DNA from: Pseudovibrio sp947494035
GTDB lineage: Bacteria; Pseudomonadota; Alphaproteobacteria; Rhizobiales; Stappiaceae
Direction of reading: 5' to 3'
Assembly: GCA_947494035.1 (NCBI GenBank)
Contig: CANLTN010000002.1
Span: forward strand, 288,889 to 352,888
DNA: 64,000 nucleotides
The notes under the pieces are model-generated. The model saw only the letters and a program-made list of their open reading frames with translations. It made no database searches and had not been told where the DNA came from. Numbering within the stretch: position 1 is the stretch's first letter; every line of letters begins with the position of its first letter. This document shows positions 18,185 through 27,780 of the stretch, in pieces. The translations under genes and the position numbers were made by a program.

Positions 18185-20572
18185 ATGGGGGCATTCATGG
18201 CACGAGCCTTTGCTGGGGGCGCGACCGCTCGACGACTGTTGAACTCGACCAAACGGGCAGGCAAAAAAGATGCCTTAACCGGACATATCAAATTGCTTGC
18301 CCAACCGGCTTACCAACGTCTCTTGACAACTGAACCGATGATGCGCCGAATTATTCCTGCTTTATGCATTATCTTCATTGCCTGTACCGCCATTTTCCGC
18401 GGACTAGAGATTGCTTACAATTACGAGAGCGTGAGCCAGAAGGCGCAAGACGACCTCACACTTATTGCGACTGCGCTAACAGCCAGTATTGACATTACAG
18501 AACAAGAAAAAGGCAGCGTGGGTCTGGCCTCAGCTTTGCAGCGTGCACTTTCTGAAGCCCTGCCCCCTCGCGCCACCAGCCAAAGTCGTCAAATTCTTCT
18601 GGCTGATCCAAACGGCACAATTGTTGCCAGTGCTCCAACCCGTCCTGATATGGAAGGGCTGAAAATTACCAATATCCTTGGTGACACCCAGCCCATGACG
18701 TTCTTTGGTAAACGGGCTGGCGTTCTGACGATCAACGCAGGCACCAAAGACGCCACACGCGCTACGGTTCATCATCTTTCAAACAAGCTTGGCATGGTTG
18801 CTATCATGCAGCCGGAAAAAGCGATTTTTGCCCCTTGGCGTACTGAGCTTTCGGCCAATGTAACCATCTTTGTAGCCACCTCCATGGTGCTTCTGGTGAT
18901 CATTTACGCTTATTTTGCGCAGGCAACACGGGCACAGCAAGCAGACGGCATCTATTCAGCAACACGTTCGCGGATTGATGCAGCACTCAATCGGGGGCGT
19001 TGTGGCCTGTTTGATTGGGATTTGTCCCGTGGCCGCGTTTTCTGGTCCGCCTCGCTTTATGAGATGCTGGGAATGGACCCCCGAAATGACATTATGGGCT
19101 TTGCCGAGATCCAGTCCCTGACCCATCCTGATGATGTAGATCTATATGACCTTGCCAAGAGCCTGCTTGATACGGGCAAAAGCAATGTGGATCGCCAATG
19201 GCGGATGCGCCACGTAGATGGGTCTTGGGTGTGGCTGCGGGTCCGTGCGGAGGTGCAGACCGATGCAGGCACCAACGAACCGCACCTGATCGGTATTTGT
19301 ATGGATGTTACCGAGCAGAAAAAGCTTGCCGAGCAGAGCCGCACCGCTGACTTGCGTCTTCGCGATGCTATCGAGAACATTTCCGAGGCATTTGTCCTTT
19401 GGGATGCGGACAATCATCTGGTCATGTGCAACTCCAACTATCGCAGGCTACACCAATTACCAGACCATGTTGTTCAGTCGGGCACACCCTACGCAACCGT
19501 TATGTCCTCTGCCAGTCAGCCAATCATTTCCGAACCTGAGGAAGGCGACCACATCGATAGCGATATGGAAAGCTCTTACAAGGTTGAGATGGAAGGTGGG
19601 CGCTGGTTGCAGGTGTCCGAGCGCCGCACCAAAGATGGTGGTTTCGTTTCTGTTGGCACCGACATTACCGAGCTGAAGCGGAAAGAAGAGAAGCTGCTTG
19701 AATCGGAGCGTGGCCATATGGCAACCATTGCCGATTTGCGCCAGTCCCGTCAGAAGCTAGAGCTGCAGGCCCAGCAATTGGTGGAATTGACCGAGAAGTA
19801 TGCAGACGAAAAGACCCGCGCGGAGGATGCAAACCAGGCAAAGTCCGAGTTCCTTGCCAATATCTCACACGAGCTGCGTACACCGCTTAACGCGATCATC
19901 GGCTTCTCCGATATCATGGATCAGGGCATGTTTGGCGATCTTGGGTCTGACAAGTACAAGGAATACTGTAAGGATATTCATTCCTCCGGCAACTACCTGC
20001 TAAACGTGATCAATGACATTCTGGATATGTCGAAGATTGAAGCAGGCCGGATTGAGCTATCCGTTGAAGACGTGCAGATCAAGCAGACCGTTCAGGACGC
20101 GGCTCGTATTATCTCGGCAACTGCTTCGGATAAGAAGATTAAGATCATTAGCGAGAACTTGCCGCACATGCATCTGCAGGCAGACAGGCGTGCTGTTAAA
20201 CAGATCCTGCTCAACCTGCTTGCCAACTCCGTTAAGTTCACTCCTGAAAATGGTGAGGTTCGCGTTTCAGCCCGCAAAGCCGGGGCGTTTGCGGAACTCA
20301 AGATCACAGACAATGGTATTGGCATTTCCAAGAAAGATATCGACCGTCTGGCCAAGCCGTTTGTTCAGGTTGAGAACCAGTTCACCAAGACGCACAAAGG
20401 GTCTGGCCTTGGTCTGGCTATTGCCCGCTCTCTCAGCGAGCTGCATGGCGGCTACATGGAAATTGAGTCCGAAGTTGGCAAGGGCACCGAGGTTACGATC
20501 AAACTGCCTTTGAAAGCCAAGTCACGGGATAAGAGCCGCCTGACAGGCGTCAACAGTTTGAATGCAGCCTGA
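18185..20572 (+). CDS. pleC: PleC-like PAS-domain sensor histidine kinase
   Basis: 795 residues. Two membrane helices (about 52-72 and 222-245) flank a periplasmic segment. Two PAS-type domains follow (about 270-380, PAC end ICMDVTEQKK; and 395-495, end VGTDITELKR), then a coiled linker, a HisKA domain with the phospho-acceptor in NISHELRTPLNAIIGFSDIM (His about 562), and an HATPase domain with DNGIGIS and GSGLGLAIA. The HisKA region, through GMFGDLGSDKYKEYCKDIHSSG, is typical of the PleC/DivJ/PdhS group that controls DivK and hence CtrA. Position next to glnE matches the pleC locus of other Rhizobiales. Start choice (18185 or ATG at 18197) is uncertain. Confidence 0.8.
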   Translation: MGAFMARAFAGGATARRLLNSTKRAGKKDALTGHIKLLAQPAYQRLLTTEPMMRRIIPALCIIFIACTAIFRGLEIAYNYESVSQKAQDDLTLIATALTASIDITEQEKGSVGLASALQRALSEALPPRATSQSRQILLADPNGTIVASAPTRPDMEGLKITNILGDTQPMTFFGKRAGVLTINAGTKDATRATVHHLSNKLGMVAIMQPEKAIFAPWRTELSANVTIFVATSMVLLVIIYAYFAQATRAQQADGIYSATRSRIDAALNRGRCGLFDWDLSRGRVFWSASLYEMLGMDPRNDIMGFAEIQSLTHPDDVDLYDLAKSLLDTGKSNVDRQWRMRHVDGSWVWLRVRAEVQTDAGTNEPHLIGICMDVTEQKKLAEQSRTADLRLRDAIENISEAFVLWDADNHLVMCNSNYRRLHQLPDHVVQSGTPYATVMSSASQPIISEPEEGDHIDSDMESSYKVEMEGGRWLQVSERRTKDGGFVSVGTDITELKRKEEKLLESERGHMATIADLRQSRQKLELQAQQLVELTEKYADEKTRAEDANQAKSEFLANISHELRTPLNAIIGFSDIMDQGMFGDLGSDKYKEYCKDIHSSGNYLLNVINDILDMSKIEAGRIELSVEDVQIKQTVQDAARIISATASDKKIKIISENLPHMHLQADRRAVKQILLNLLANSVKFTPENGEVRVSARKAGAFAELKITDNGIGISKKDIDRLAKPFVQVENQFTKTHKGSGLGLAIARSLSELHGGYMEIESEVGKGTEVTIKLPLKAKSRDKSRLTGVNSLNAA

Positions 20573-20593
20573 CATTCCAGATAAGCATCATTT

Positions 20594-20625
20594 AAAAAGG
20601 CCGCTAATGAAGCGGCCTTTTTGTT
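20594..20625 (+). terminator. Intrinsic terminator after pleC
   Basis: A perfect 12-bp stem (AAAAAGGCCGCT / AGCGGCCTTTTT) with loop AATGA ends in TTTTTGTTG. It lies 21 bp after the pleC stop. Because the stem starts with A5 and ends with T5, it could also work on the minus strand at the end of glnE. Confidence 0.92.
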
Positions 20626-20644
20626 GTTTCAGATCTTGTCTTAT

Positions 20645-20750
20645 TAGAGCATGTCGCGCTCATATGAATTCACGCACCAAGCTCTAAGCGTTTATTTCTA
20701 CGCGTATTCTTCTCCGAAAACCGGAGCCACTTTTCGGGAATACGCTCTAG
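20645..20750. repeat. Rhizobiales-type intergenic palindromic repeat (RIME-like)
   Basis: The stretch opens with TAGAGCATGTCGCGCTC and closes with GAATACGCTCTAG, so the ends form a TAGAGC/GCTCTA inverted repeat. The right half contains a strong internal hairpin: GCGTATTC...CCGAAAA pairs with TTTTCGG...GAATACGC (20702-20746). These phrases are familiar from the short mosaic repeats scattered between genes in Rhizobiales genomes. Here the right end runs into glnE: the glnE stop codon (TAG on the minus strand, 20747-20749) is part of the repeat's terminal GCTCTA. No second copy was noticed in the window. Confidence 0.72.
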
Positions 20751-23700
20751 CTGTTCTTATCAGCAGGTGTCACTTTACCAATCAGTTTTTCGAAGGATTG
20801 GCGCACCCTGACCTGCTGGTCTTGCAGATAGATGGTCAAACGCTCGAAGTCAGGCTCTCCACCAGTACTGACCAGCAGATCGAGCAGGCCCTTGGGGGCG
20901 CTTGCCGGGTTAAAGCTTCCGGTCAGCGTTAATTTGAGGATCTGTCTAAGATCATCATAGTTTCGCAGTGCAGGGATGAGCGTATCGGCATCTTCCTCAC
21001 TCAACAATCCGGCCTCGCGTGCCTTTTGCAAAGCATCCTCGGTTCGGGTCTGGAGTATTTGCGGATGATCCGCTCCGTGCGCCAACTGCAAGAATTGAGC
21101 GATGAACTCAATATCGACCAGACCTCCTGGAATGCCCTTGATCTGCCATGGGCTTTTAGCTGGCTTGTCCTTCTGGATGCGGGCACGCATATCACTCACA
21201 TCCAGCGTCAGCTTTTCAAGATCGCGTTTATCCTGCAGCAGCCGCGAGATGGCGCTGTCAATCTGATCTGAGAAGTCAGGGCTGGAACTGGTGATGACGC
21301 GCGCACGTGTCAGAGCCATATGTTCCCATGTCCATGCATGATTGGCCTGATAGTCCTTGAAGGCAGCAAAGCGCGTTGCAAGCGGTCCGGAGTTACCAGA
21401 AGGGCGCAAGCGGAAATCCACCTCGTAAAGAACACCCTCTGCTGTAGGCGCTGTTAGCGCGGAGACAAGGCGCTGGGTGAGCCGGCTGTAGTACTGACTT
21501 GGCGCAAGCGGGCGTTTGCCATCACTTTGCATCGCATCCTCTGGCAAGTCGTAGAGCAGGATCAAATCCAGATCGGAGGCGCAGGTGATTTCACGACCAC
21601 CGAGTTTGCCCATAGCAATGAGAGCTAGTTCAGCACCCGGGATCTTGCCGTGGGCCTCTTCCAGTTCCTGTTGAACACGGGGAAGCAGCTGGCAGAGTAC
21701 AGCATCGGCCAGTGTTGAAAGCCCCTGCCCCAGTTCAGCTGCGGTAATCGTGCCCGTGATCAGGCGCAGGCCCAGCAAGAATTGTTGTTCCTGTACAAAA
21801 ATACGAGCGCGGTCCAACGCGTCCTCATAATACCCTGCCTGATCCAACGTGACGGCAAGTGCGGTCTCAATCTGCTCTGCAGTTGGAGCGCCGCCGAAGA
21901 AGGCGGGATCGAGCAATGCGTCCAGAACATGGACACGTTTGGAAACGATCTCGGCCATGCGGGGCGCGTTGCCCATGATCATGGTCAGTAATTTTAGAAG
22001 GTGGGGATTGGACTTCAGTAATCCAAACAGCTGAACGCCCATGGGCAGTTTGGAAAGGAATGTATCGAATGTGAGCAGGGCTTGATCGGCGTTTTCGGTA
22101 CGGGCCAATGCGTCCAGCAGAGTTGGCGTGAACTCGGTCAGGCGTTGGCGTGCTTTTGTAGCTCGTACCGCCGGGTACCTGCCGTAATGCCACTGGCGGA
22201 TGGTCCGGATGGCATCCATCGGGCGCTGGAACCCAAGCTGCATGAGAGTTTCAAGCGTATTGGGGTCTTCATCATCCCCCGTAAAGACCAGATTACCAAG
22301 GTCCAGTGCTAGTTCAGGTTCGTCTTCAAACAGGCCGGAATAGTGCTTTTCTACCAGCTCAAACTTGCTGCGGATCTGCTTGGCAAACTCCGAGCGTTCC
22401 GCAGTACCCATCAGGTGATAGACACGTGCAAGCGCCTCATCATCCTTGGGAAGAATATGGGTCTGTTCGTCGTTGATCATCTGGATGCGGTGTTCAACCT
22501 CGCGTAGATAGCGGTAGGCTTCGTCCATTTCAACTGCAGTGGATTCGTCGATCCAGCCACAGTCGGCCAGTCGTTCCAAGGTGATGAGCGTGCGCCGATC
22601 ACGCAGCTGCGGATTACGGCCACCAGCGATAAGCTGCTGGGTCTGCGCAAAGAACTCAACTTCCCGTATGCCACCGCGGCCCAGTTTTACGTTGTGGCCT
22701 GCGACGGTAATTTTGCTGAAGCCTTTGTGAGCGTGGATCTGACGTTTGATGGAATGCACGTCAGAGATGGCTGCGTAGTCCAGATACTTGCGCCAGACGA
22801 ACGGGCGAATCTCTTCAAGAAAAAGTTCGCCAGCTTTGATGTCGCCTACACAAGGGCGGGCCTTGATGAGGGCGGCGCGTTCCCAATTCTGTCCCAAGCC
22901 TTCATAGTAGACCAGTGCCGCAGGAACGGAGATTGCCAATGGTGTTGCGCCCGGATCCGGGCGAAGGCGCAGGTCGGTTCTGAAGACATAGCCATCACCC
23001 GTGCGCTCGTTCATGAGTTTGACCATGCGGCGGGTGATACGGACAAACTCGACAGGCGCTTCTGCACTGCCAGTCAAACGACAGCGCTCAGGATCATACA
23101 GAACGATTAGATCAATGTCGGAGGAGTAGTTCAACTCACCTGCACCATGCTTGCCCATAGCAAGAATGAAGAAGCCAGCTTCTTTTTCCGGCTTATCCGG
23201 ATCAACAGGGTCAAACTTGCCTCTGGCTTCCAGCTCACGTAGGCAGAAGCGCAGACTGGCGGTCAGGGAGGCGTCGGCAAATCTGGTGAGAGAGCCTGTC
23301 ACACTCTCCAGATGCCATGCCCCTGCAATATCAGCCAGAGCGACGGTTAGCGCAAGTTCCTGCTTGGCCAGCCGCAGCGACTGCATGAGTTCTGCTTCAC
23401 TGGTGGGTCTGGCTGTCAGGCAATTGTGCAGGAGAACGGAGACCGTCTCTTCAGGCGGGGTTCCCAAAATGCGCAGGAAGCGCGAAGCATCGCGCAGTAT
23501 GATCTCGCGTAAAAATGGCGCATTGACCATTATGCCTTTGATGAAGGCGCGCAGGTGTGGGGCCTGCTCACATTGCTGCTCAAACACAGACATAAGGTCT
23601 TTCCGTTCAAGCTTTTCTATCAGGTCTTGCAGGTGCCGGTTGCCCAGATCATCATCTGCGCACACAGGCTGTCGCTCCAAACGCCCAAACAACGGGGCAA

Positions 23701-23776
23701 GCGTCCCCTTGCGGTGTTTATGCTGCAAAGTGTTGCTGGTTAGCTGGTGGCGTTCTTCTTCTGAGCCTTGTCCCAT
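20747..23776 (-). CDS. glnE: Bifunctional glutamine synthetase adenylyltransferase/adenylyl-removing enzyme
   Basis: 1009 residues with the two nucleotidyltransferase domains of GlnE. The N-terminal removase domain has MGKHGAGELNYSSDIDLIVLYD; the C-terminal transferase domain has MGKLGGREITCASDLDLILLYD. Each is followed by a GlnE-type helical domain (LGRGGIREVEFFAQTQQL; KGIPGGLVDIEFIAQFLQL). It attaches AMP to, or removes it from, glutamine synthetase in response to PII, tuning ammonium assimilation. The N-terminus overlaps the upstream kinase gene by 37 bases; an internal start is possible, as the first 20-30 residues look atypical. The C-terminal stop lies in a palindromic repeat. Confidence 0.93.
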   Translation of the reverse strand: MGQGSEEERHQLTSNTLQHKHRKGTLAPLFGRLERQPVCADDDLGNRHLQDLIEKLERKDLMSVFEQQCEQAPHLRAFIKGIMVNAPFLREIILRDASRFLRILGTPPEETVSVLLHNCLTARPTSEAELMQSLRLAKQELALTVALADIAGAWHLESVTGSLTRFADASLTASLRFCLRELEARGKFDPVDPDKPEKEAGFFILAMGKHGAGELNYSSDIDLIVLYDPERCRLTGSAEAPVEFVRITRRMVKLMNERTGDGYVFRTDLRLRPDPGATPLAISVPAALVYYEGLGQNWERAALIKARPCVGDIKAGELFLEEIRPFVWRKYLDYAAISDVHSIKRQIHAHKGFSKITVAGHNVKLGRGGIREVEFFAQTQQLIAGGRNPQLRDRRTLITLERLADCGWIDESTAVEMDEAYRYLREVEHRIQMINDEQTHILPKDDEALARVYHLMGTAERSEFAKQIRSKFELVEKHYSGLFEDEPELALDLGNLVFTGDDEDPNTLETLMQLGFQRPMDAIRTIRQWHYGRYPAVRATKARQRLTEFTPTLLDALARTENADQALLTFDTFLSKLPMGVQLFGLLKSNPHLLKLLTMIMGNAPRMAEIVSKRVHVLDALLDPAFFGGAPTAEQIETALAVTLDQAGYYEDALDRARIFVQEQQFLLGLRLITGTITAAELGQGLSTLADAVLCQLLPRVQQELEEAHGKIPGAELALIAMGKLGGREITCASDLDLILLYDLPEDAMQSDGKRPLAPSQYYSRLTQRLVSALTAPTAEGVLYEVDFRLRPSGNSGPLATRFAAFKDYQANHAWTWEHMALTRARVITSSSPDFSDQIDSAISRLLQDKRDLEKLTLDVSDMRARIQKDKPAKSPWQIKGIPGGLVDIEFIAQFLQLAHGADHPQILQTRTEDALQKAREAGLLSEEDADTLIPALRNYDDLRQILKLTLTGSFNPASAPKGLLDLLVSTGGEPDFERLTIYLQDQQVRVRQSFEKLIGKVTPADKNS

Positions 23777-25236
23777 GCTTCGTTGCCCTCTCCCTCACCT
23801 CTTTGCCCCTTGTTGAGGGGCAGAACAACCCGGGCACATAGACCAGTTTGTCCTTCACTTCCAGAATCATCTTCAGAACTAGCGGATATGAGCTGCAATT
23901 CTCCCTGATGAAGCATTACCACCGCCTTGATCAGGGACAATCCAAGCCCGGAACCGGGTGCATGGCGGGAGCCATCCAGCCGCACAAAACGATTGCACAC
24001 CCGTTCACGGTCAGCTTCCGCGATTCCAACTCCGTTGTCTTCCACGCGCAGTATAGCCTGCTCGCTGGTTGCGGACAGTACGACTTTGATCAGGGGTTTA
24101 GCAGTGTCTTGGATTGGACGGCCGTATTTGAGGGCGTTTTCAATCAAATTTGCCAATGCCTGAGCCAGAAGCTCGCGATCACCATCAATCACCGGCTCGT
24201 CTTCAATCTGGACTGAGAACTCGACTCCGTCATCTTCCGCAACCGGCTCATACAGTTCACATACGTCGCTAACGATATTGCTCAGTTTGAGGGGCTTGAG
24301 TTGAGCGCCTGTTGATCCGGATTCGACACGTGCGATACGCAGGAGTGCATTGAAGGTGTTAATCAGCTCGTCTGTTTCAACAAGCGTGTCTTCCAGACAC
24401 TTGCGCCCATCTTCTACACTCAAATCCTGTCGCAAGGCCGCTTCAACGCGTCCTCGCATGCGTGTGAGCGGTGTTTTGAGGTCATGGGCAATGTTGTCGG
24501 ATACTTCCTTCAATCCCTGCATCAGCTCTTCAATGCGGTCCAGCATCACGTTGAGATTGCTTGCTAGCCGGTCAAACTCATCGCCATTACCAGTGACATC
24601 CAAACGTCCGGCCAGATCGCCCTCCATGATCTGCCGTGAACTCATGGACAGATTGTCGATGCGCTTGAGAATACGGCGATTGAGGAAGAACCATGTGATG
24701 CCAGCCAAAACGATCATACCAACGAGCCAAAGGGTGAGCGCGTCCCCGAGTAAACTCTTCAAGTGGACCTGATCTTCCAGATCCCGCCCGACCAGAAGTT
24801 TGAAGTTGCCGGGCAGCTCAAAGATCCTGACAATGGCCCGTGCTTTGTTCTCGTCTGTTTCAGGAAGACCCAGTGGTGTGTAAGTTACGACCTGAATGCC
24901 ACCATTGGACCCCGAGAGAACCTTTTCCGGCAGGTATGCGATGTTACCGGTGATAAAGTTTCCGGCATAATCCAGAATGAGATAGAGGTTTGAGTTGGGG
25001 CTCCTCACCCGGCGTTCCACGCCCACCACAAGTCCGTTAATACCGTTTTGCGCGTACTGCTCGGCAAGGCCCTGAATCTCTGCATCCACCGTTTGCACGA
25101 CCTGCTTGTTCATCAGATCATCGGTGTTGTTGGAAATGAAGATAAACAGAAACACCGAAAGCGCCGTAAACGACGTCAGATAAATAGCTGCCAGCTTGAA
25201 GGCGGTGGTGGAGAGAATTCTAGTGAGAGCTGTCAC
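23740..25236 (-). CDS. Sensor histidine kinase (HAMP-HisKA-HATPase)
   Basis: I place the start at the GTG at 25236, 17 bases inside the end of the response-regulator gene, giving 498 residues that begin TALTRILSTTAFKLAAIYL, directly a membrane helix. The longer frame to 25329 overlaps the regulator by 110 bases. Two membrane helices bracket a periplasmic domain of about 120 residues. HAMP, HisKA (DNIAHDLKTPLTRMRGRV) and HATPase (NLIENALKYG, DNGVGIAEADRERVCNRF, GSGLGLSLIKAV) follow. It is the partner of the adjacent regulator. The position next to degP suggests envelope-stress sensing, which is inference. Confidence 0.87.
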   Translation of the reverse strand: MTALTRILSTTAFKLAAIYLTSFTALSVFLFIFISNNTDDLMNKQVVQTVDAEIQGLAEQYAQNGINGLVVGVERRVRSPNSNLYLILDYAGNFITGNIAYLPEKVLSGSNGGIQVVTYTPLGLPETDENKARAIVRIFELPGNFKLLVGRDLEDQVHLKSLLGDALTLWLVGMIVLAGITWFFLNRRILKRIDNLSMSSRQIMEGDLAGRLDVTGNGDEFDRLASNLNVMLDRIEELMQGLKEVSDNIAHDLKTPLTRMRGRVEAALRQDLSVEDGRKCLEDTLVETDELINTFNALLRIARVESGSTGAQLKPLKLSNIVSDVCELYEPVAEDDGVEFSVQIEDEPVIDGDRELLAQALANLIENALKYGRPIQDTAKPLIKVVLSATSEQAILRVEDNGVGIAEADRERVCNRFVRLDGSRHAPGSGLGLSLIKAVVMLHQGELQLISASSEDDSGSEGQTGLCARVVLPLNKGQRGEGEGNEAWDKAQKKNATS

Positions 25237-25900
25237 GGATGGAATATCCTGCACCACGAACCGTATGAAGCAATGGGAAGTCAAAGCCCTTGTCGATCTT
25301 GGCACGGAGCCTTGAGATGTGAACGTCAATCACGTTGGTCTGCGGATCGAAATGATAGTCCCAGACGTTTTCCAGCAGCATGGTGCGGGTCACCACCTGT
25401 CCGGCATGTTTCATGAGGTATTCCAGCAGGCGGAACTCGCGTGGTTGCAGCACAATTTCCTGCCCTCCACGGGTCACGGAGTGGGCAAGACGGTCCAGCA
25501 CTAGGTCTGCCGTCTGCAGTTTGGTTTCCACCTGAGGTCCGGCCTTTCGGCGGCTGAGCACCTCAACGCGCGCCAGTAACTCGGAGAAGGCATAGGGTTT
25601 TGACAGGTAGTCGTCCCCACCTGCACGCAGGCCTTTGACGCGGTCGTCGACCTGTGACAGGGCTGAAAGGATCAAAACAGGCGTTTCATCACCGGATGCG
25701 CGCAGTGTTTCGATGATGGAGAGGCCATCACGCTTGGGCAGCATACGGTCTATGACGAGCACATCCCAGGTATTGGAGATTGCAAGCTCAAGGCCGTCTT
25801 CGCCATTATCAGCATGATCAGGAGAGTGCCCTGCTTCCTTTAGTGCTTTAAGCAAGTAATCTGCTGCTTCGCGATCATCTTCAATAACCAGGATTCTCAT
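25220..25900 (-). CDS. OmpR/PhoB-family response regulator
   Basis: 226 residues. The receiver domain (1-118) has the acidic pocket (EDD), the phosphoacceptor Asp in VLVIDRMLP, the switch Thr/Ser region (VLILSAL) and the conserved Lys in LSKPYAFSELLAR. The winged-helix DNA-binding domain (about 128-225) has LQPREFRLLEYLMKHAGQVVTR and NVIDVHISRLRAKID. It acts with the kinase that follows, whose GTG start overlaps its last codons. Its DNA sites are unknown; the degP promoter repeats at 27781-27890 are a candidate target. Confidence 0.92.
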   Translation of the reverse strand: MRILVIEDDREAADYLLKALKEAGHSPDHADNGEDGLELAISNTWDVLVIDRMLPKRDGLSIIETLRASGDETPVLILSALSQVDDRVKGLRAGGDDYLSKPYAFSELLARVEVLSRRKAGPQVETKLQTADLVLDRLAHSVTRGGQEIVLQPREFRLLEYLMKHAGQVVTRTMLLENVWDYHFDPQTNVIDVHISRLRAKIDKGFDFPLLHTVRGAGYSIRDSSH

Positions 25901-25952
25901 TTTCTCGTTTCCCAGAGCAAGGCATTGGTCGTTTCCTCACAATGACGGGAAA

Positions 25953-25998
25953 CGAAAAAAAAAAGCAAATGCTGTTGGGGGTAACCCTCAGCATTTGC
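25953..25998 (-). terminator. Intrinsic terminator upstream of the response-regulator gene
   Basis: On the minus strand, GCAAATGCTG pairs with CAGCATTTGC (10 bp), with a further GGGTT/ACCCC-like pairing inside the loop, followed by a run of about ten T. It lies between degP and the regulator gene and would stop degP transcripts (minus strand), giving the two-component pair its own promoter. The in-frame ORF that crosses it (25897-26121) is therefore unlikely to be a gene. Confidence 0.88.
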
Positions 25999-26150
25999 AT
26001 AAGTTTTATAAGTGAAGTTGGCAGGTGGTAAGATCCCTGCCTTTTCTTCCAGCATTGGTTTTAGGGACTGATACAAGTTGAGGGCTACTCTTGCTATCAG
26101 ACCCGCAAACAATCGAAACACACATGAGAGAATGACTTGTGCTTCGATAA

Positions 26151-26181
26151 GGGATCACGGGAGGGGCAATTCCCGTGACCC
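26151..26181 (-). terminator. Hairpin after degP
   Basis: GGGTCACGGGA pairs with TCCCGTGATCCC around a short loop on the minus strand, 18 bp after the degP stop. The following T-run is weak, so it may be a 3'-end stabilising structure; the U-rich terminator about 150 bp further on can do the actual termination. Confidence 0.6.
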
Positions 26182-26198
26182 ACATTCTTTAAAGCGAC

Positions 26199-27749
26199 TT
26201 AATCCTCGGAATTTTCGAGCGGGATCGCGACGAAGAGTGTGTTGTCACCGCGGGTGACACGAAGCAGAACTGCGCGGCGGCCTTGTTCACGGGCGTTTTG
26301 CACCTGCTCAGCAACTTCTGCCGGGGTTGTCACCTTGACACCAGCGACCTCGGTGATGATTGCACCGGGTGCAAGGCCTTTGTCAGCAGCTGGGCCGTCT
26401 GGCGCCACGCTGGTGATGACAACGCCTTCTTCATCCACGCCTGCCTGAGCTGCAGTTGACAGCCCCAGACCGAGGCTTTCTATCAAGGCTGTGCTTGTAT
26501 CCTGATCCCGATTAATTGAGGCTTGCCCTTCCTCTTCAGGAATGGTGCCAAGCTCCACAGTTGTGGTGCTGATTTCGCCATTACGCCAGAATTCGATCTC
26601 AACCTGAGTGTTTGGTGAGTAACCGGCAATCACCCGCGCCAGTTCGCGCGGTCCGTTTACCTCTTCACCATCAACCTTGAGGATGATGTCACCAGCCTGG
26701 AAGCCAGCAGCCTGCGCCGGGGTATTTGGCTGAACCTCAGCAACCAGTGTGCCGTTTTCGCTATCGAGGCCAAGAGAATCTGCAATGTCTTCGGTCACCG
26801 GCTGGATCTGAACACCAAGCCAACCACGGGTAACTGCACCGTTTTCTCTCAAATCATCAATGATCTGTTTCGCAGTCTGGCCAGGGATCGCAAATGCGAT
26901 ACCCACGTTACCACCGCTTGGAGAGACGATTGCGGAGTTCACCCCAATCACTTCGCCCTTCACGTTGAAGGCCGGACCACCGGAGTTTCCGCGGTTTACG
27001 GATGCATCAATCTGGAGGAAATCGTCGTAGATGCCTGCACCGATATCACGGCCACGGGCGGAGACGATACCAGCTGTGACGGTGCCGCCAAGTCCGAACG
27101 GGTTGCCTACTGCAACGACCCATTCACCAACCAATGGCGGTTCTTCTGAAAATGCGACGTAAGCGAAGTCATCATCGCCTTCCACTTTCAGGAGCGCCAG
27201 ATCAGAGCGTTTGTCAGAGCCAACCAGAGTTGCGTCAAGCTCTTCGCCTTCACTGGTAACGACAGTGAAGTCTGTACCGCCTTCAACGACGTGCTCATTG
27301 GTTACAACGTAGCCATCTGCAGAGATGAAGAAGCCGGAGCCCTGTGACTGATCAAACCGTCTGCGAGGGGGCGCATTGTTCTGTGTATCGCTACCGGGGC
27401 CACCGAATTCACGGAAGAACTTCTGGAGTGGATGATCCTCCGGCATGTCGCGGAACATTGGCGGAATGCCGCTCTGGCGTTCATCTTCCCGCACCTCGGA
27501 GCGAACGCGTACGGAGACAACAGTGGGTTGGACAGCTTCCACAAGACCAACAAAGTTTGGCAAGGCTGGTCCGTCCACGCTTACAGGCTCTGCCTGTGAA
27601 GTACTTGGGACCAGTGTCAGCGGAGCAACCATCGCACCTGCGAGTGCCAGTGCCATGGTACCATTGAGAAGACGGGAACGACGTTTAGAAGAGGGTTTTG
27701 CAGCAGACAGGGACACAACGTTGGAACCTGCGTTCTTAGTCAACTTCAT
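26199..27749 (-). CDS. degP: DegP/HtrA-family periplasmic serine protease (Do family)
   Basis: 516 residues from the ATG at 27749 (GGAG ten bases upstream); an ATG five codons earlier is also possible. A long signal sequence ends near QAEP. The trypsin-like domain has the catalytic triad: His in VTNEHVVEGG, Asp in KRSDLALLKVEG and Ser in VNRGNSGGPAFN. Two PDZ domains follow (WLGVQIQPVTEDIAD and the C-terminal GVVITSVAPDGPAADKG). It degrades or refolds damaged envelope proteins. The two-component pair downstream is in the same direction but separated by a terminator. A 19-bp direct repeat lies upstream. Confidence 0.93.
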   Translation of the reverse strand: MKLTKNAGSNVVSLSAAKPSSKRRSRLLNGTMALALAGAMVAPLTLVPSTSQAEPVSVDGPALPNFVGLVEAVQPTVVSVRVRSEVREDERQSGIPPMFRDMPEDHPLQKFFREFGGPGSDTQNNAPPRRRFDQSQGSGFFISADGYVVTNEHVVEGGTDFTVVTSEGEELDATLVGSDKRSDLALLKVEGDDDFAYVAFSEEPPLVGEWVVAVGNPFGLGGTVTAGIVSARGRDIGAGIYDDFLQIDASVNRGNSGGPAFNVKGEVIGVNSAIVSPSGGNVGIAFAIPGQTAKQIIDDLRENGAVTRGWLGVQIQPVTEDIADSLGLDSENGTLVAEVQPNTPAQAAGFQAGDIILKVDGEEVNGPRELARVIAGYSPNTQVEIEFWRNGEISTTTVELGTIPEEEGQASINRDQDTSTALIESLGLGLSTAAQAGVDEEGVVITSVAPDGPAADKGLAPGAIITEVAGVKVTTPAEVAEQVQNAREQGRRAVLLRVTRGDNTLFVAIPLENSED

Positions 27750-27780
27750 TTGGCTCAACTCCATTAGTCAATCTGGACCC

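Noticed and set aside
25897..26121. A 74-residue frame between degP and the response regulator.
   Set aside because: It runs through a strong intrinsic terminator, and its composition (FFF, poly-K region) reflects the hairpin and T-run.
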